Positions 22,118 to 35,600 of a stretch of DNA of 64,000 nt are shown here, piece after piece. Position 1 is the first letter of the stretch. Each line of letters begins with the position of its first letter. Source of the DNA: Dromaius novaehollandiae (Eukaryota; Chordata; Aves; Casuariiformes; Dromaiidae). The stretch covers positions 6,577,619-6,641,618 of the forward strand of contig NC_088105.1 of NCBI RefSeq assembly GCF_036370855.1, written 5' to 3'. Made by a program: the position numbers and the translations under genes. The notes under the pieces were generated by a model that saw only the letters and a program-made list of their open reading frames with translations, made no database searches and was not told the origin of the DNA.

Positions 22118-25100
22118 TATAAAAACATCTTCATTGACGATTTATACGTCCATCGTCAATTCTCCATGGAGACTATAGTTAGTTTTGAAGAGATTGAAAA
22201 GCCTCTGAAATAAGCCTGAATAGTTTTGACGTGATGCTGATGTATGTTGTGTAACAGTCAAGTAAACCAAATGTTTTCTATATGTGTCATTACAAAAGTT
22301 ATGTACGTGAAGTTATGAGATCACTAATGGTATTTCTCGCAGAACATGAATGTTTGTTCTGTGTGAGAAAAGCTTTGTTCAGTGTGGTGCAATACTTAAG
22401 CACAAAATTCAGAAAGTACTTGAGGCATATTTCTATTCGCTCTCTGACCCTTCAGAGATGACCTTGATATGTATGGGGGCAAATAGTTTTTCTATTGGGT
22501 TCCAGAGTAACAATGCTAGTACTAAACTCATGGCATACATTTATGGATTTCGTTACCCCATAGGGATCAATCATCTAACCTTTTAGACAACTTTGACATG
22601 CCAGCATGATTCTTGCGGAGTAAGGTGACTCGAAAAGGATGATGGCTTCTATGGACAGAACAAGAAATTAGGCTAGTTAGGTAAGTTCCTCAGCGTCGTC
22701 TTCCAAGTCTGTCCATTAAAGGTGCTGGAGTTACACAGTAACCCTTCTTACAGCCACAATATATGTAAAGAAATGTTACTCATTCAGTTTCCTCTCATCT
22801 GATATAACTATGGATGTTGCTACCTGTGCAGCTTTCTGCACTTCAGAATCCTACTCCTGACCTCATTTTTCTGACAATGACACCCAAATCTAAGGCACAT
22901 TTCCACTAATCATACTTGTCCTGCTTTTCACTGAAAGCCTCACTTCAGAGTAATCGAGGACCAATGATGAGTTTTAAAAGAGACAAAGTAAAAATGAATG
23001 CTGTGCATGGGCAAAATGATGGAATCTGTTCATTGGACGTAACTCTGTCTCATTTTTCATATAACTGCATTTTGTCTTTTTTAATTACTTTGCTTCTGGC
23101 ATTTTGTTCCTGAGGCAGGAGCCATGTGCTTTTTTAGGGATCTTTATGACCTGTGGACATATGAAGAAACAATATTGACATTCACTCCATTTTATTCAAG
23201 CCTTTTCTCTATACATATACCCTTGCCAAACAGAAAGTCTGTATTAGTAATTTACAAGGTACAAACAGTGTAGAAACTCAAATACCAAATAATTATGGGG
23301 TAAGGCAAGATCTGCCATATTACATTACGGAACAAAATTCTATACATACTTCTGACAGGAAGAAGCCAATTAACACTGTGAAACCATCATGTTTTGCAGC
23401 ATTCTTGAAAAGGGCAGTGAGAAATGTAAAATGCAAAGAAAGATTGTTGCACAAGATACATACATCTTTTCACCTGCTTCTTTTGCTGGCTAGGTTTGAG
23501 ACACCAGCGTCAGCAGTAAACCCTCCGATAGCCTATGGGTTCATACAGTTATTCAGACAAACTTTCTTTTGTATAGAATTTAATCTTTTTAGTCTTTCTC
23601 CCAGTGGATATCATATCAGAATAAAGCATTTAAAACCTTTATAGAACCTGCCATCCCTGAAAACAAGATTACTCTAACCTGTGTAAGTGGCATTTCCACT
23701 GAAGTGCAGTGCTGTATCTTTAGTTTGAATTGCTCTGATAGGCTTTTATCTCTGATAAAGAGTGAAGACAAATTGAGTTTCAACTGGAAATATTTATTTG
23801 TTGATGTGTTCTGATACATAACTTGTTTCCAGAAGCTCTTATTACAACATTTAATTTGCATTAATTACATATTCAAATTAAGGGGGGGAAAAAAACTATT
23901 TTGGCTTGTAGCCTTTTGTGACGGAAGTGATATGTTTTACTTCTTCATTTGCAGCTTACTGTGCAGTGTATGTTATGCTTCTTTGAAGATGGAATGACCT
24001 GGCAACTGGAGGGAAGGATCCCTTTTTCGCCCTGCCTTTGCTGCTCGAGGCCAAGTGGACTCTACTAGAGGATGGGTGAGATCTTAGTTTTTCCCTGGTG
24101 AGCAAAATTTCCAGGGTTGGGGGCAGCTGTCCTGTAGGAACTAGGCAGACTTGACAGCATGCAGCAGACACGTGGAGAGACTGGAAAGAAAGATGTTTTA
24201 GGGCTGGGAAGAACATGGGCAAGTTTAATGCAATTCAGCAAGCTTACTGGATTAAAGGTATGCCTGACAGTAAGAACTTCCCTGCAGATATTCATTGAGC
24301 AATGAGGGGGCTTATGCATAAACTTGTTCCCCCCCCACCCCACACACACACAGTATTCATTAGCACCTCTGGATTTTCTGTTTCAAAAATGCAATGATTC
24401 TAACTTTGGGAATTACCAGGCTCTCCTGTGTCTTCAGGGGGATTAACTTTAAAGAGAGCTGTTGACATATACACATCCGGCAGACAGGGGAGTCCTGACA
24501 CAGTCTTGTATTGACTAAGTGGTTTTATGGGAAGGATAAAAAAAGAGATAATGGAAATTTCCTGCAGTAATTTATTTTTCTGGTTATGATTGTTAACCTA
24601 GTTTTTAAGATATAGCTTTTTCTGTTTAACACGCCCCTATGAAATTTCAGCGCAGAGAGGGCCCAGAGACGATCAAAGAATCATGAAAAACACACGTAGA
24701 GATCATGCTAAGTTCCCTGCAAGATTGCAGCTCAGTTTAGGTGATTATAGGAGTCCTTCCTAGCCGTGAAGTCAAGTACTGACTTGCTTTGCTGTAGTTC
24801 CCATAGCTGCAGAACAGGGCGCTCCTTGCACCATGTGGTAATCCAGAGCCTGTGACCCCAGGACCTCGCTGTCCAAAGCAGGGAGGCAGTGTGGGCAGAC
24901 CCACCCCACAGAATCGGACCCTCGGGTCAGCAAGTTTACCTCAGCTGGCCCAGTTAAGTACAAAGTTACTCTTCTCAGTGTCAAACTGTATCTAGTTCAC
25001 CTAGGTATCTGTTGGTCCCTACTTACAGCATGGGCATACATACCACAATGCAAGCTCTAATTTTCATAATTCGCTATCCAAGCTATTTCATAAGTGCATC

Positions 25101-27449
25101 CTTTATAAATTTATACAACACCTTGAGGAAGTTCAACTTCCTATAGTCTTATTGCCTAGCAAGAAGGATGACTCAGTCACCTTATCGCTCAAAGATACTG
25201 CTGGGCAACGTAAAAACTTGTATTGGATACACTATACTTGGCTATTGATATTGCTCACAGCAGCCACCCCTGGGGAAAGTAATTTCATTAATGACCTTCC
25301 TGTATAAAAACATAATCCTCTTTGGTTTTACTGAGAATAAATACTAATAAACTTCAGTTCAGAGGATCTTCCTGACCTAGTTCTTTGCCATTAATTTAGT
25401 CTCTGCACGTGTGTGTTCTTTATAGTATTTATCACTTAAACATTATTACCAGCTTTATGGCAAAAATCATTATGTTCATATTTCTTGGTAATTTAACTTT
25501 TCTATTGCATCAACATTTATGTTTCAATTCTTAATTGTCTAACGCTTTGCTTAAGTATCCTCAACAGTCAAACTGCTCAAGCTAATGAGTCACCACACAC
25601 TACTTCCCCAAAATGGTTTTATTCATTCACTGAATTCATGTGAAATTTAGTTTAGAGGATATGAATTAGAAATGTGTGGATGTCCCTATAGTTAACTAGT
25701 GCCTTTTGCCATTTTTGTTCTCTTCTTGGGAACTTCTGAAGCCATTGAATTGCTCCTTTTCTCTAATGTATGCTATATATTACCAAAGAAAGATACTCAC
25801 GTGTCTCATACCAGTAGACCAGAAGATATCTTCATCACTTGTTTTCAAATGCAAGTTGCATATTTTCTTGCATCATTATTCTGAATGTAGAAGGTCAGGG
25901 TATATAAATTATCCCAATAGCTTAAGAAACTCTGGTGGCTACACTGAAAAATGTAACTGTGTAGAGTAAAACATGTAATTTACATTTTAAGTGATTTGTG
26001 TAACAATAGCGTACAGCATATTATAAAAAGGGAAGAGGAGAGTATAGGTGAGACTTACGGATTCCCAGCTTATTCAGAAAAATGAGTACTCACAAACATA
26101 GTAATAAAATTTTCACTTTTGGTTAAATTTAATTTTTTTTTTAAACCTTGTGCCAGGATTTTAGCTTATATTCATCCTTACAATGGATCTGGTGCTAGAA
26201 TGCAAAACATAGAATAGATAAGAGAGACATCTTTAAGAATCCTAGCTCAAAAAACAAAAAAGAACTAAGAGGTAAATTTCTATATAGCTTACGTCACTGG
26301 AAAACTATCAATTCAGCTTAGTGAGATTTCAAATAAGTAAAATAACATATTTTACTTCTCTCTAAAAGCCAAGCACTTCATCTTGATTTTCCCAATAAAA
26401 ACCCATAAGTTACTGGCTGAATAAAAATATTTTCTCGGAAAATTGTTCCAACACCTTTCTAATCAGATATTGCTTAAGCATGTATTTACTATTAAAGCAC
26501 AGGATTAGCTGTGCTAATGCTTCAAATGTTAAGCCTGTATATAATTTGCTTGCAGTATAAGGCCATAATGAAGGTTTTGAAACTTTGCCCTGTAGGCTTC
26601 ATCAGGTAGGCATATTTCACTCTAATGCAACACCTCAGTCTAAGGGAGTGGAGCATTAAGTTCCCTGTGCACCCCAGTCAAGGGAATAGGTCTTATTCAC
26701 GTTAATGACTGTTCAGTGTATGCAGCAGAGATTTATTGTAAAGAGATGCACAGTTCATCTGAACACAAAGAAAAACCTTATTTTAAAACACTTGACATCT
26801 TTCTAATATTAGTTGTTTAATTTAGTGGTACGCCTAGTAGTAGTCCTAATTTGGTGGTAAACCTACCATGACGAAAACAACCCCAAAGGTATTCCAACAA
26901 GTAACCTATCAAGTTGGCAAAGAATAATTATCTTCCTCGGTTCATTCTGTTCATCACAAATTCTCTCATTTTTCTCATGCATTTTCTGGCTGGAAAGCAA
27001 TGCAAGAGACTCCCAGAGGAACCAGATGCCAGTGCTAATGTAGGACCTTGAAGTCTGAAATTGTTCACAATCCAAATTTGTTTACAGTTGGAGGGGAAAA
27101 GGCCATTTGGCACAACAAGCCTGCACTTTAAGGTTTATTCATCTCAGCCTCCTCCCTACTTTTTCTCTGCATCCCTCAATTAATTCCCCACAGAAATAAC
27201 CTGTTGTCTTGAACTCATTTATTATATTTGCTTTAATGGCTTTATGGAATCATTTTGCATGTATTAACTGAAGTCTAAATACTTTAAGAATGGCATGCTG
27301 TTTTGGCCGCAGAAAGCTGTTATTTTAATGGAAGTCATGCGGATATAGTCACATGAATCACTGTCAGAAAGTAGGGGTTAAAATGATACCTCTTAAACAC
27401 AAGTACCTCTCTCTTAGCTGTCGGATAGATTCACTAATTTTTATCTTTT

Positions 27450-27730
27450 TTTCTTTTCTTTTTAGAATATTATGATTACATTTCATCCCTGTTGAAATAA
27501 TCTCCATCTACAACATGAGAACCATTAGTTACAAGCTTATTAATTGATTATCTTCCTAATTAGAAAAGATTGCTGTTGTATGGCTTCAAATTAATTTTAA
27601 ACTACTTGAATTAAAATACACACAGATTGCATCTATTGCAATTCTGAATACAAATATAATAGTGAGATATGAATGCTAATTAGCATTTTAATTAGCCTTT
27701 CAGCACAGAAATGAGTGTAGATGTAACACA
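27450..27730. promoter_or_regulatory. Possible conserved non-coding element (homeodomain-site cluster)
   Basis: Dense TAATTA/ATTAATTG/TTAATT motifs (for example near 27540-27560, 27590-27600 and 27676-27696, where GCTAATTAGCATTTTAATTAGC occurs) in otherwise non-repetitive sequence. Such clusters are common in vertebrate developmental enhancers but also expected at some rate in AT-rich DNA. Confidence 0.2.
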
Positions 27731-29439
27731 TTGTGCATCAAAATGTTCATTTTTGGTGTTTTGGTAAGGATATGAATTGCTAAGGATAACTAGCACTATA
27801 TAGCTATGGCAAATTGGGCTTGTCTCTGTATCAGTGTGCTGTCAGTTGTTCACTTGTTTGCTTCATTGCACTGAGCTAAACGTCCATGCGTGCAAAATCT
27901 TAACACAGACTTATTAATTATTTTTGGATTTGGCCTTAGGAGTAAACTTGCAGCTTTCTTATTAAAATACTATCTCTAAAGAGAACACTTGCAATAATCT
28001 GAATGTACTCAGGACTGCTACCAAAAGAAATAAAGAACAATTTACTTCAGTACCCAGATATATTCCTATTTAAATTCTAGAAGTGCAATTTCTCTCTCTC
28101 ACAAACACACAGAGTGGGACAAGCTGTTGTAGGATCTCAAATGCCAAATCTTTAAGACAAAGTCCAAGCGCTGAAAAAAAGTGAATTGATAGTGCAGCAG
28201 ATGGCAGAATTTCCTCTTAACCATCATCTTGGAGGTTGGAGGAAAGGGTTACTGTTGCACCTCAGTGCTTATAAACTCTGGATTGCTTAAATCTGGTAGT
28301 TTGTCTACAGAAATAGGGAAAATTTATAGAATTGTATTATTGAAGAAAGCATTTTGTCATTATGAGATGTTTGGAATTTTACAGGAAATTCCCTACTTAA
28401 AGGAGCTAAGAAAATGCTATCTGGCTGAGATGAGTTTTGTAGGGAGCCCCGATTCCTCATCTTGCCTACTGACATGAGGTTGACAGCTCCTATTATGCAT
28501 TTTAAGTGGGGACGTACATTTCAATAATGAACAAAAAACAACCCAAGATGTGTTAGTGAGCAGGGGCGAAGCACTCATTGGTGCAAAAACATACCAAATA
28601 CCATCGGATTGTCATTTTGTTGCATGATCTTTGCTAGCACATCAAAAATGTATGCCTTGAGACCCGTAAAATGCTGATGCCTATGTCAGGAGGAAGATAC
28701 TCTTATGGTTAAGGTACTGGTGCATCGACTGGGCTACAGGACTGGCAGTGCTTCAAAGGTGTACATGCCAGCCTCACTGCATGTATGTTAGGAGGAAGCT
28801 GAACGTGGATCAGGGAAAAGAAGCAAGTGGCAAACGGCCTGGAACGCAGCTGTGCTATGCTCCTGCTGAGGCAGAACGTAGCCTGGATTCCTTCAGGATG
28901 TCTTCGGTTTCTAACAAAACCCCAAATTGTTGCTGACCCCTTATCACACAGGGTCATCTCTATGTCTCATTTCTCTAGCAGGTAATTTTTCTTCCCGCCT
29001 TCCATCTCTGTTCTGTCTCCTAGGGTGATGCAGTCTGGGATGCCGGATCAGTGCCTATAACAAGCCTTTGTTTCCGCTTGAGCTTTGTTAGAATTACTGT
29101 AATACAAATATGCCAGTATTTCAAATGTTTTGACCGATTATGAGGCACCCTCCTCATTCAATTCTTGCAAGCCTTTAAGAACTATTCCTCCTGCAACAGT
29201 TAAAGTAGCTATGTGAAACAATTAAGGAGTATAAGGTAACATTTCAAAGACAAGCATATCCTACTAACTGAATGGCATGCATGTTCTCCTCTCTTGTTTT
29301 ACTCTTTTTCTGTCAAAAAAGCTTTTTTTTTTTCCTATATTTTGCCTCATTCCAAACACAACCCCAGGGTGTATAAACAAAAAGGAAAATATTCTTCAAT
29401 TGTGATCCACACTGTTTGCATGTATTGGGCCCACCCTTG

Positions 29440-29650
29440 CTGATGTTATTCACATGAACTTTTCCCTGGCATGATCTACACCAGTGTGCAAGATAAGCTG
29501 AACCTCCATTCCTTTAAGATCCTTGTCTTGCTTTATAGTGAGTTTTTCAGCTGGTGTAATTTCCATGACCATATGGAAGTTCATGGAACTTTGACAATTT
29601 ACCCCCTCTAAGGACTCCTCAATCAGAATAAATGGGCTTTTAAATTTACT
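29440..29650. repeat. Possible ancient amniote repeat remnant
   Basis: Contains CACCAGTGTGCA, then CAGCTGGTGTAATTTCCATG and ATATGGAAGTTCATGGAA, resembling old amniote repeats of the type with GGTGTAAAT, CAATGGAGT and matching palindromic arms. Strongly diverged. The 113-codon minus-strand ORF here (29791-29450) is probably incidental. Confidence 0.25.
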
Positions 29651-31800
29651 GACATGACAGCAACATCTAACATAAAATCTCTTTATACTGTTAGAATGGT
29701 GTAAAGGGACCTTTGCATTGCTGCAAATCAGGCTTATTCTGTTAATTCCTTTTCTGTGTTTATATTTGTATTTCAGAAACAACAAAAACAAGGTATGTAA
29801 GGAGCATTAAAAATCTAACAAATATATATCCAATTTTAGCAAGGTTTTTGTTTCTCTCTCTCTACCATATCAGGAAGATATTTATTAGACTATTAGCTAT
29901 ATTTTAGTTTTGCGAGGCTGTTTTAGTCTTTTTCCTCATGCCTTTTTGTTCCAGAAACAGCGTAAATACCTAAGTTACTACTGGTAACCCAACGAAGCAC
30001 TTCACTAAGTATCTCCTGAAAAGAAAGTGGGTCAGTTTTCTGACACTCAGTCATTAATCTAATGAAGCACATGGTAATTGCAAACAGTCAAAGTATGAGT
30101 CTATACTATTCCTTTTAATACTAAAAATCCCAAGATACTGAACCACCAGATAGAAAATTCTGTAACTCAGTGCTTATGTGAGTTCAATAGCCTATTTTGT
30201 AATGCTTTTTGGTCTCAGAAGGATACAGATTGATGATATTTGGTACTAAGTTCTCAGATCAGCACTTACAAGGCATTTCTTAAATCTTTCTTGCCACTTT
30301 CTGTCTAGTCAATTGGAAAAATCTGTCCTGAGAGTAATTGAAAATTGCCCCAGATTGTCATTGAGTGATTTACAGAAATACCCTTTGATTATAGTCCCAG
30401 ACGGTTTTATATTTTACTGGCCATCATACTGCACTGAAAAGAAAAAAAAAAAACTGTCAGCTGTGGACAACTAGATAATTGGTGTAGTTTATTCAAAAAA
30501 ATTATGTCTATTTCTTTAGGCAATCTCTTACAAGGTTAAAAAAAAATCAATACCATAAATCATGATTCAATGGAAATATGATGGCCTTACAAGGTCTGAT
30601 AAACTGTATCCAAATGTTTATTTTGCTTCAGCAGTATCACTTTTCTGAGGGAGGTAGAAAAGGCAGCCGCTTAGCACACTTTTTATCAGTCCTTCCCTTG
30701 TATGGCCTCCCATTTAGATATACAGTATGTACGTCTTGGTCATCTGTAAGAAGTGCACAAGTTTTTCACCTGGATGTCTTGGGTAGGTAAAGTAAGTTCA
30801 TAAGGCGCATTATCTTATATAAGGTACGCTTATGTTAGCAGGCCATAGTAGGTGTCAGAGAAGTGATTTACAGAGATGCTTGTACCAATGACAACCTTCA
30901 GCTCTGAGAATAACCTTAGTAGTTTCACGATTTTAAAGGCAACCACATGCTGAAGGAACCTGCTGATTTGGAGGATTAAATACACACCAACTAAAATCAG
31001 TGTCACCTGAGTCACCTGAATCCAAATCAACTGGGTGTTAATATATCTGAAGTGTACAGCATCAATAAAAGATGCTTTAATCCTAATTTGAGTATTAGTT
31101 TTGTCCAGCAGCTGATATTTGTGAAATGCCTTTCCAGATCTCCTGTAACCCTGTGCAAAGTGAGGAGATACACTGAAAAATATTGTGGGGAAAAAAGTGG
31201 ATAATGGAAATCATGACAGAAAGAAATCAAGTAGGAATGACAGGTACTCAGACAGACAAAAATGTTGAGAAGTGAAGCCTGAAACTGCCCAATATTCAGA
31301 TCTGTCACATGTGCAGCAGGAAAATATCTTTGGAAAAAAACAGCTACAGCTCAAAATCTCTTTCTGCTGAAGGAACAGCAAAGCAATGAAGCAGAGGTCT
31401 TGCAGGTCTGGTATCAGGAAAGCCAGCTGCTTCGAAGTGACAAAGGTGGTTGGATATTAATGACATTGTTTTAAAGTGAACACAGGAAAAACACATCAGT
31501 ATTTCTCTTGGGATAATTTTTATCATTCCAGCTAAAAAACCTACTAAAAACTACTGCAAGGCCTGGGATATAAAATGGTGGTAGAAAGATAAATAGCTTA
31601 TCCTTAAAGCAAGTAAATCCACTGCCACTTCAGTTCCTTTTTTATCATGCAGGTGTTAGGACTGAAAGTCTTTCCTAGCATTCGGGAGGCACAGGAACAC
31701 ATGCAGAAAGCCTGGTCCTGGCTGTACAAATTACTGCATTTCTGCTTACTATATAGTCTAAATACTTGTTTTGTCCTGGACACCAGCACTTAAGGATTAA
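29651..31800. other. Non-coding block upstream of the CpG island
   Basis: AT-rich with A- and T-runs; no exon or repeat recognised. Confidence 0.6.
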
Positions 31801-31809
31801 CACCTTCAT

Positions 31810-32290
31810 ACGGACCACCACCGACAGGGTTTTGGGCAGCGGGGGCTGCCGGGTGCCCAGGGCGGGAGGAGGCAGCGAGCTGCCCCGCGCCGGTCGCAGC
31901 CGGTTCCAGCCGGTCTGTAACGGCCCCGCCCCGATGAGCCCGCGGCGCCGGCGGCTTTAGCAGAGGGCGGGAGCCGCGGGGCAGGAGGGGCGGCTGGGGT
32001 GGGGTGGGGTGGGGTGGGGGGTGCTTCGCTTCGTGCCGGGGGGGTGCATCTCCATGGGGCTGCGGCCTGTGGGGGGTCCAGGCTGGGGTAGAAGAGACGG
32101 GCAAGGAGCCGGGAAGAGCAGAAAGAAAAGGGAAGGAAGCCCGGCGCGGCGGGGAGGAACCTCTGGGCCCTGACCCCAGGCTCCTGTGCTGCTCGTCGCC
32201 TCAGTGCAGGTGCTGGGAGGGAGAAGGGAGGGAGCCTAAGGTGCGGGGGTGACAGGGGGAGCGGAGGAGGAGAGGTGTTGGGGGCAAGGG
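31810..32290 (+). promoter_or_regulatory. CpG-island promoter
   Basis: An abrupt switch to GC-rich, CpG-dense sequence with several GC boxes (GGGCGG on either strand, for example near 31860, 31926, 31965 and 31988) and no TATA box. Such islands mark vertebrate promoters and first exons. A well-spliced plus-strand exon begins 260 bases downstream, so transcription to the right is likely. The minus direction cannot be excluded, and a bidirectional island could also serve the minus-strand gene at 2-8 kb. No convincing first-exon coding start or consensus donor is seen; possible donors are CAG|GTGCTG near 32210 and GG|GTAGAA near 32088. Confidence 0.7.
31995..32022 (+). repeat. (GGGGT)n G-quadruplex-type repeat in the CpG island
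   Basis: Five or more consecutive GGGGT units ending in a G6 run. At least four G-runs of four or more with single-base loops meet the usual definition of a stable G-quadruplex motif on the plus strand. Confidence 0.9.
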
Positions 32291-32552
32291 GCCCTGGGGA
32301 AGGGGGAGGAAAGGTGTTTCCCTAAGTGTTTGTTTAGTTGTTTGTGTTGTCTTTGTTTCCCAATACTTGTGTTAGCAATTAAAAATTTAGGTTAGGTGGT
32401 AATCATTTAAGTTAAGGCTTTTGCCCATTACAACCTCACCAAAATTATTGTCTAAGAATAAATCTGTTTAAAAAGAATTGTTATTTACAGGTAAGGTTAA
32501 TTCTGTTACTGTAAGTGAGTTAATGTGACTTGGTCTTTTTGCCTTTTTTTAG

Positions 32553-32625
32553 GATCATGATGTACTGATGAAACTCAATGATAATTGGAGGAAAGTTCAG
32601 AAGCTTTTCCCTTTTCAGCCTAATG
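32553..32625 (+). CDS. 73-nt exon with strong splice sites, gene not recognised
   Basis: A long pyrimidine tract and AG (TTTTTGCCTTTTTTTAG) precede the exon, and a consensus donor (ATG|GTAAGTAA) follows it. In the only frame free of stops it reads DHDVLMKLNDNWRKVQKLFP and then FQPN, starting in phase 0 and ending in phase 1. It lies 260 bases after the CpG island and is probably exon 2 of a plus-strand gene. I cannot name the protein. It could also be a 5' untranslated or lncRNA exon. No further exon was securely identified downstream. Confidence 0.55.
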
Positions 32626-35600
32626 GTAAGTAACTTTAAGGTTTTTTTTTTAATTTAATGTAACTACTTCAAAATTTAAATGTAAATAACTACTTCAAAA
32701 CAAAAGTGCTTTTGTTGTTTGATGGAGCACATGGAGACTAGCAAGTAGTATTAACCAAACTAATTGCTAAGATAATAATTATAAACAAACTCACTATTTG
32801 GATATTATAAAAGAAAGCAAATGCTTAAGAGAAATTGCTCATATCTGAGAGTATTAAAAGTGCTTAAATTTGCATAAATGAGCTAGAATCCCTAAGAAGC
32901 TAAAATTTGGAGAAGTCATTTGAGAACAGGAGAAACACCAAATTCTCAACTTGCAGTCTAAAAGAGTGATCCAGTTGCTGATCCTGACAAAGTAATTGTA
33001 AGTGTCGCTGCCCACTTCTCGGACTTCAAGTATTGACTCCATAAATGTGAAACTACTCATTATTTAACAGCACTTTGCAAAGATGTAAATGATTTGTATG
33101 AAGCTGGAGGAATTGCTAAAAGATGGCGTTGATATCAGAGCTGTCACTTGTAAAACATTTTGCCTTTCTTCCTCCCAGTAGTCTAACTGTCCTGGGTCAC
33201 GTAAGACTTGTGAGTACCTTGGAGAGAACTGTCTTGCTCTTCTGTCGTCATCTCTGTGCGTTGCAGAGCTAGACATTCCAGTTCATATCTTTTCCTTATT
33301 TAATGTGTATGTTATGACTTCAGATGTCTGTGAGGTAAATACCGTAGATCTGATCAAAGAAAGCACGTTGTTTTTCTTGAAGGAAGGAAGGGAGGCACCG
33401 TGAGGTCTTCTGTTAAATTAATAAAGCCTTTAATGAGTTGTATTCTGTGGCATATGATGCCATTAGCAAAGTTGCTGTGCAGTAACTTTCCTCTAAAGTC
33501 ACACCTTGTTTCCCTTTAATTAGTTAGGTTTTGTCAATAGTGAGAGTGAAGTGTCTCTTTATGCATATGGCTCGTGTACTCCAAAAGCAGGTGTGTTGTC
33601 TACAACCTAAACCTTCCCAAAGATATCCTCCAGTGCCTATTTTCTGACAATGACAAAACATTATAAGGTGTTCATGGGTTTTTTGCTTGCTGCTTTTTTT
33701 TATTCATCTGGGAACAGCAAGAAAATGCCTGTAGAGAGAGAGAAGCCTATTTTGAGGAAAAACAATGAGAATTTGTGTGAGAATTGTGGTTAGTATAGAA
33801 AATGAATGTTGTTTTAGGCATTGAGTTATGGGAAGTCAGCTGTGTGTGTGGATGTGAGACAGTTTTTTAACCAGCTAAGGACGTTTTGGAAAAAGGTGTC
33901 ATGGCAACTGGAATATTTCTGTTTAAGTAGCAGCAGCTGTGGAAGAAGCAGGAGAAAAAGAAATAGGCCTTGGGCACTGGAGATGGGGTTTTGCTGACAG
34001 GTTCTCAAGTTCCCTTTGAGGGGCTGCAGGAATCCGGATTTCTGGGAAAGGGGCACAGATGTAACTTGCAGAGTAGAGGATGGTGCAGTGTCTGAGAAGG
34101 AAATACGGACTGAGATGTCCAAAAAGACTCATGGGAGTTTTGCCCAACCTCTGAAAATCTGGTGCCTAGGGAAGCACAGTATTGTCTGTTACTGGGCAGA
34201 CTGATTCAGATAGGCCGGAGCACAAAACTGCATTAAAATCCTTTTAAAAAAATGCATTAACTTATTTCTTGGTGTATTAGTTAAGAAATAGCCAAATAGT
34301 CTGTCATCTTCTGGCTTTGGAGTGCAATACCATTATAAATAGGACATGTTTCCATTCATTAGTGAAAGTAAAAATTGAGTGGGAGACTGAGAAATTGGTA
34401 AGAGCAGAAAACAAATGTAGAGCAGAAAACAAATGTAGTTATGGTTGCACAGACTGGAGTTCAAAAGCATGTATTTTTATTTCTATAAATGTATTATCTC
34501 TATCTGACGTTTGTCAGGAAAAGCCCTACTCTTTAACAGTTTTGCTTACGGAGATTGCTAAACTGGAAGAGAGACTTCTTCAATAAAACCCTGTTAAAAA
34601 CGTACGTTAATATGAGCCAGGAACAAGGACCTGAAAGTGTGGGTTAATTTCTCTTTCTGTTACAATGTGCCAAACATACCTCAATAATTCTGAACCATAT
34701 TCGAAGCTGATGGGTAAGTAAACAATACAAGAATTAGACCTATAAAATTTAAACAAAAGCTCAGTGTTTCCACCAGTTGGAGTACACAATCTACACTGCG
34801 TTTTCCTTTTCTATCCCAGTTGCTGTTATAATTTGTTGGCAAGGGCTGAGGTAAGTACATTGCAGCCAACATTCTCCCTGTAGGCATTAAACAGTTTACC
34901 TGAATGATGTACGTTGCTTCTGCCAGCTTAAGGCTTTGAGTCTAAAATCTTTTTTCCTCGATATTTGGTCGTTTGCACAAAAGCATAATATGCTTGCAGC
35001 TGCACCAGAAGGCTGGTTCCTCTTCAGCTGGGGCCAAGAAATCACAGCTGTGTGAAGTGGCACGTATCATAAACAATTAGGCAAGGGAATCATTTTTTAA
35101 AGCATTCATCCCCTCAGCTACGCAGCGATCAGAAAATAATGAAATAATACCCTCCTATCAAAGAAAAAATATCTCAGAACCTGATAAAGCAGATGGGCTG
35201 GTTTAATAACAGATTGAGGCAACGTTCACCTCTACAGCGCTGGTACCTGTAGTAAAACTGTAAGAATTTAAAATCCGTTTGACATGGGATAGTATGTGTA
35301 TTCCAGTTGTTGCTGAGAAAAAAATCAACTTGCAAAATCATCACTGGGACCATTTTTAATTGTGTCAGAGAAGAAGCAGGGGAGAGGCTGAGCTATTCTT
35401 CTGATTTGTCCAACCCAAAGTTTGAACCAAATGGAGATACAGTGTAGGGGAATGAATATCTTTGCAGCATCCAGTCTACATGAAAAGAAGACATTCACTT
35501 TTAAAAATGATAATTGGTAACTTTTGATTAGCACTTTGATTTTTGAAGACTCTTCTCCTAGGTTACGAGTGCAACAGCTTCAGCAGCATTGATTTAAGCT

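Larger units (their letters stand above)
18881..29439. other. Non-coding block
   Basis: Mostly AT-rich, with no recognised coding exon. It holds TA-rich runs near 19456-19475, the palindromes at 22.1 kb, a C-run followed by a short CA repeat at 24329-24352, and a homeodomain-site-rich AT patch at 27.5-27.7 kb. Confidence 0.6.

Noticed and set aside
22350-22586. Possible zinc-finger-like ORF
   Set aside because: A superficial KSF...LKH string without the paired Cys and His spacing of a C2H2 finger.
29450-29791. 113-codon minus-strand ORF as a gene
   Set aside because: It overlaps text resembling an ancient repeat and shows no splice context.
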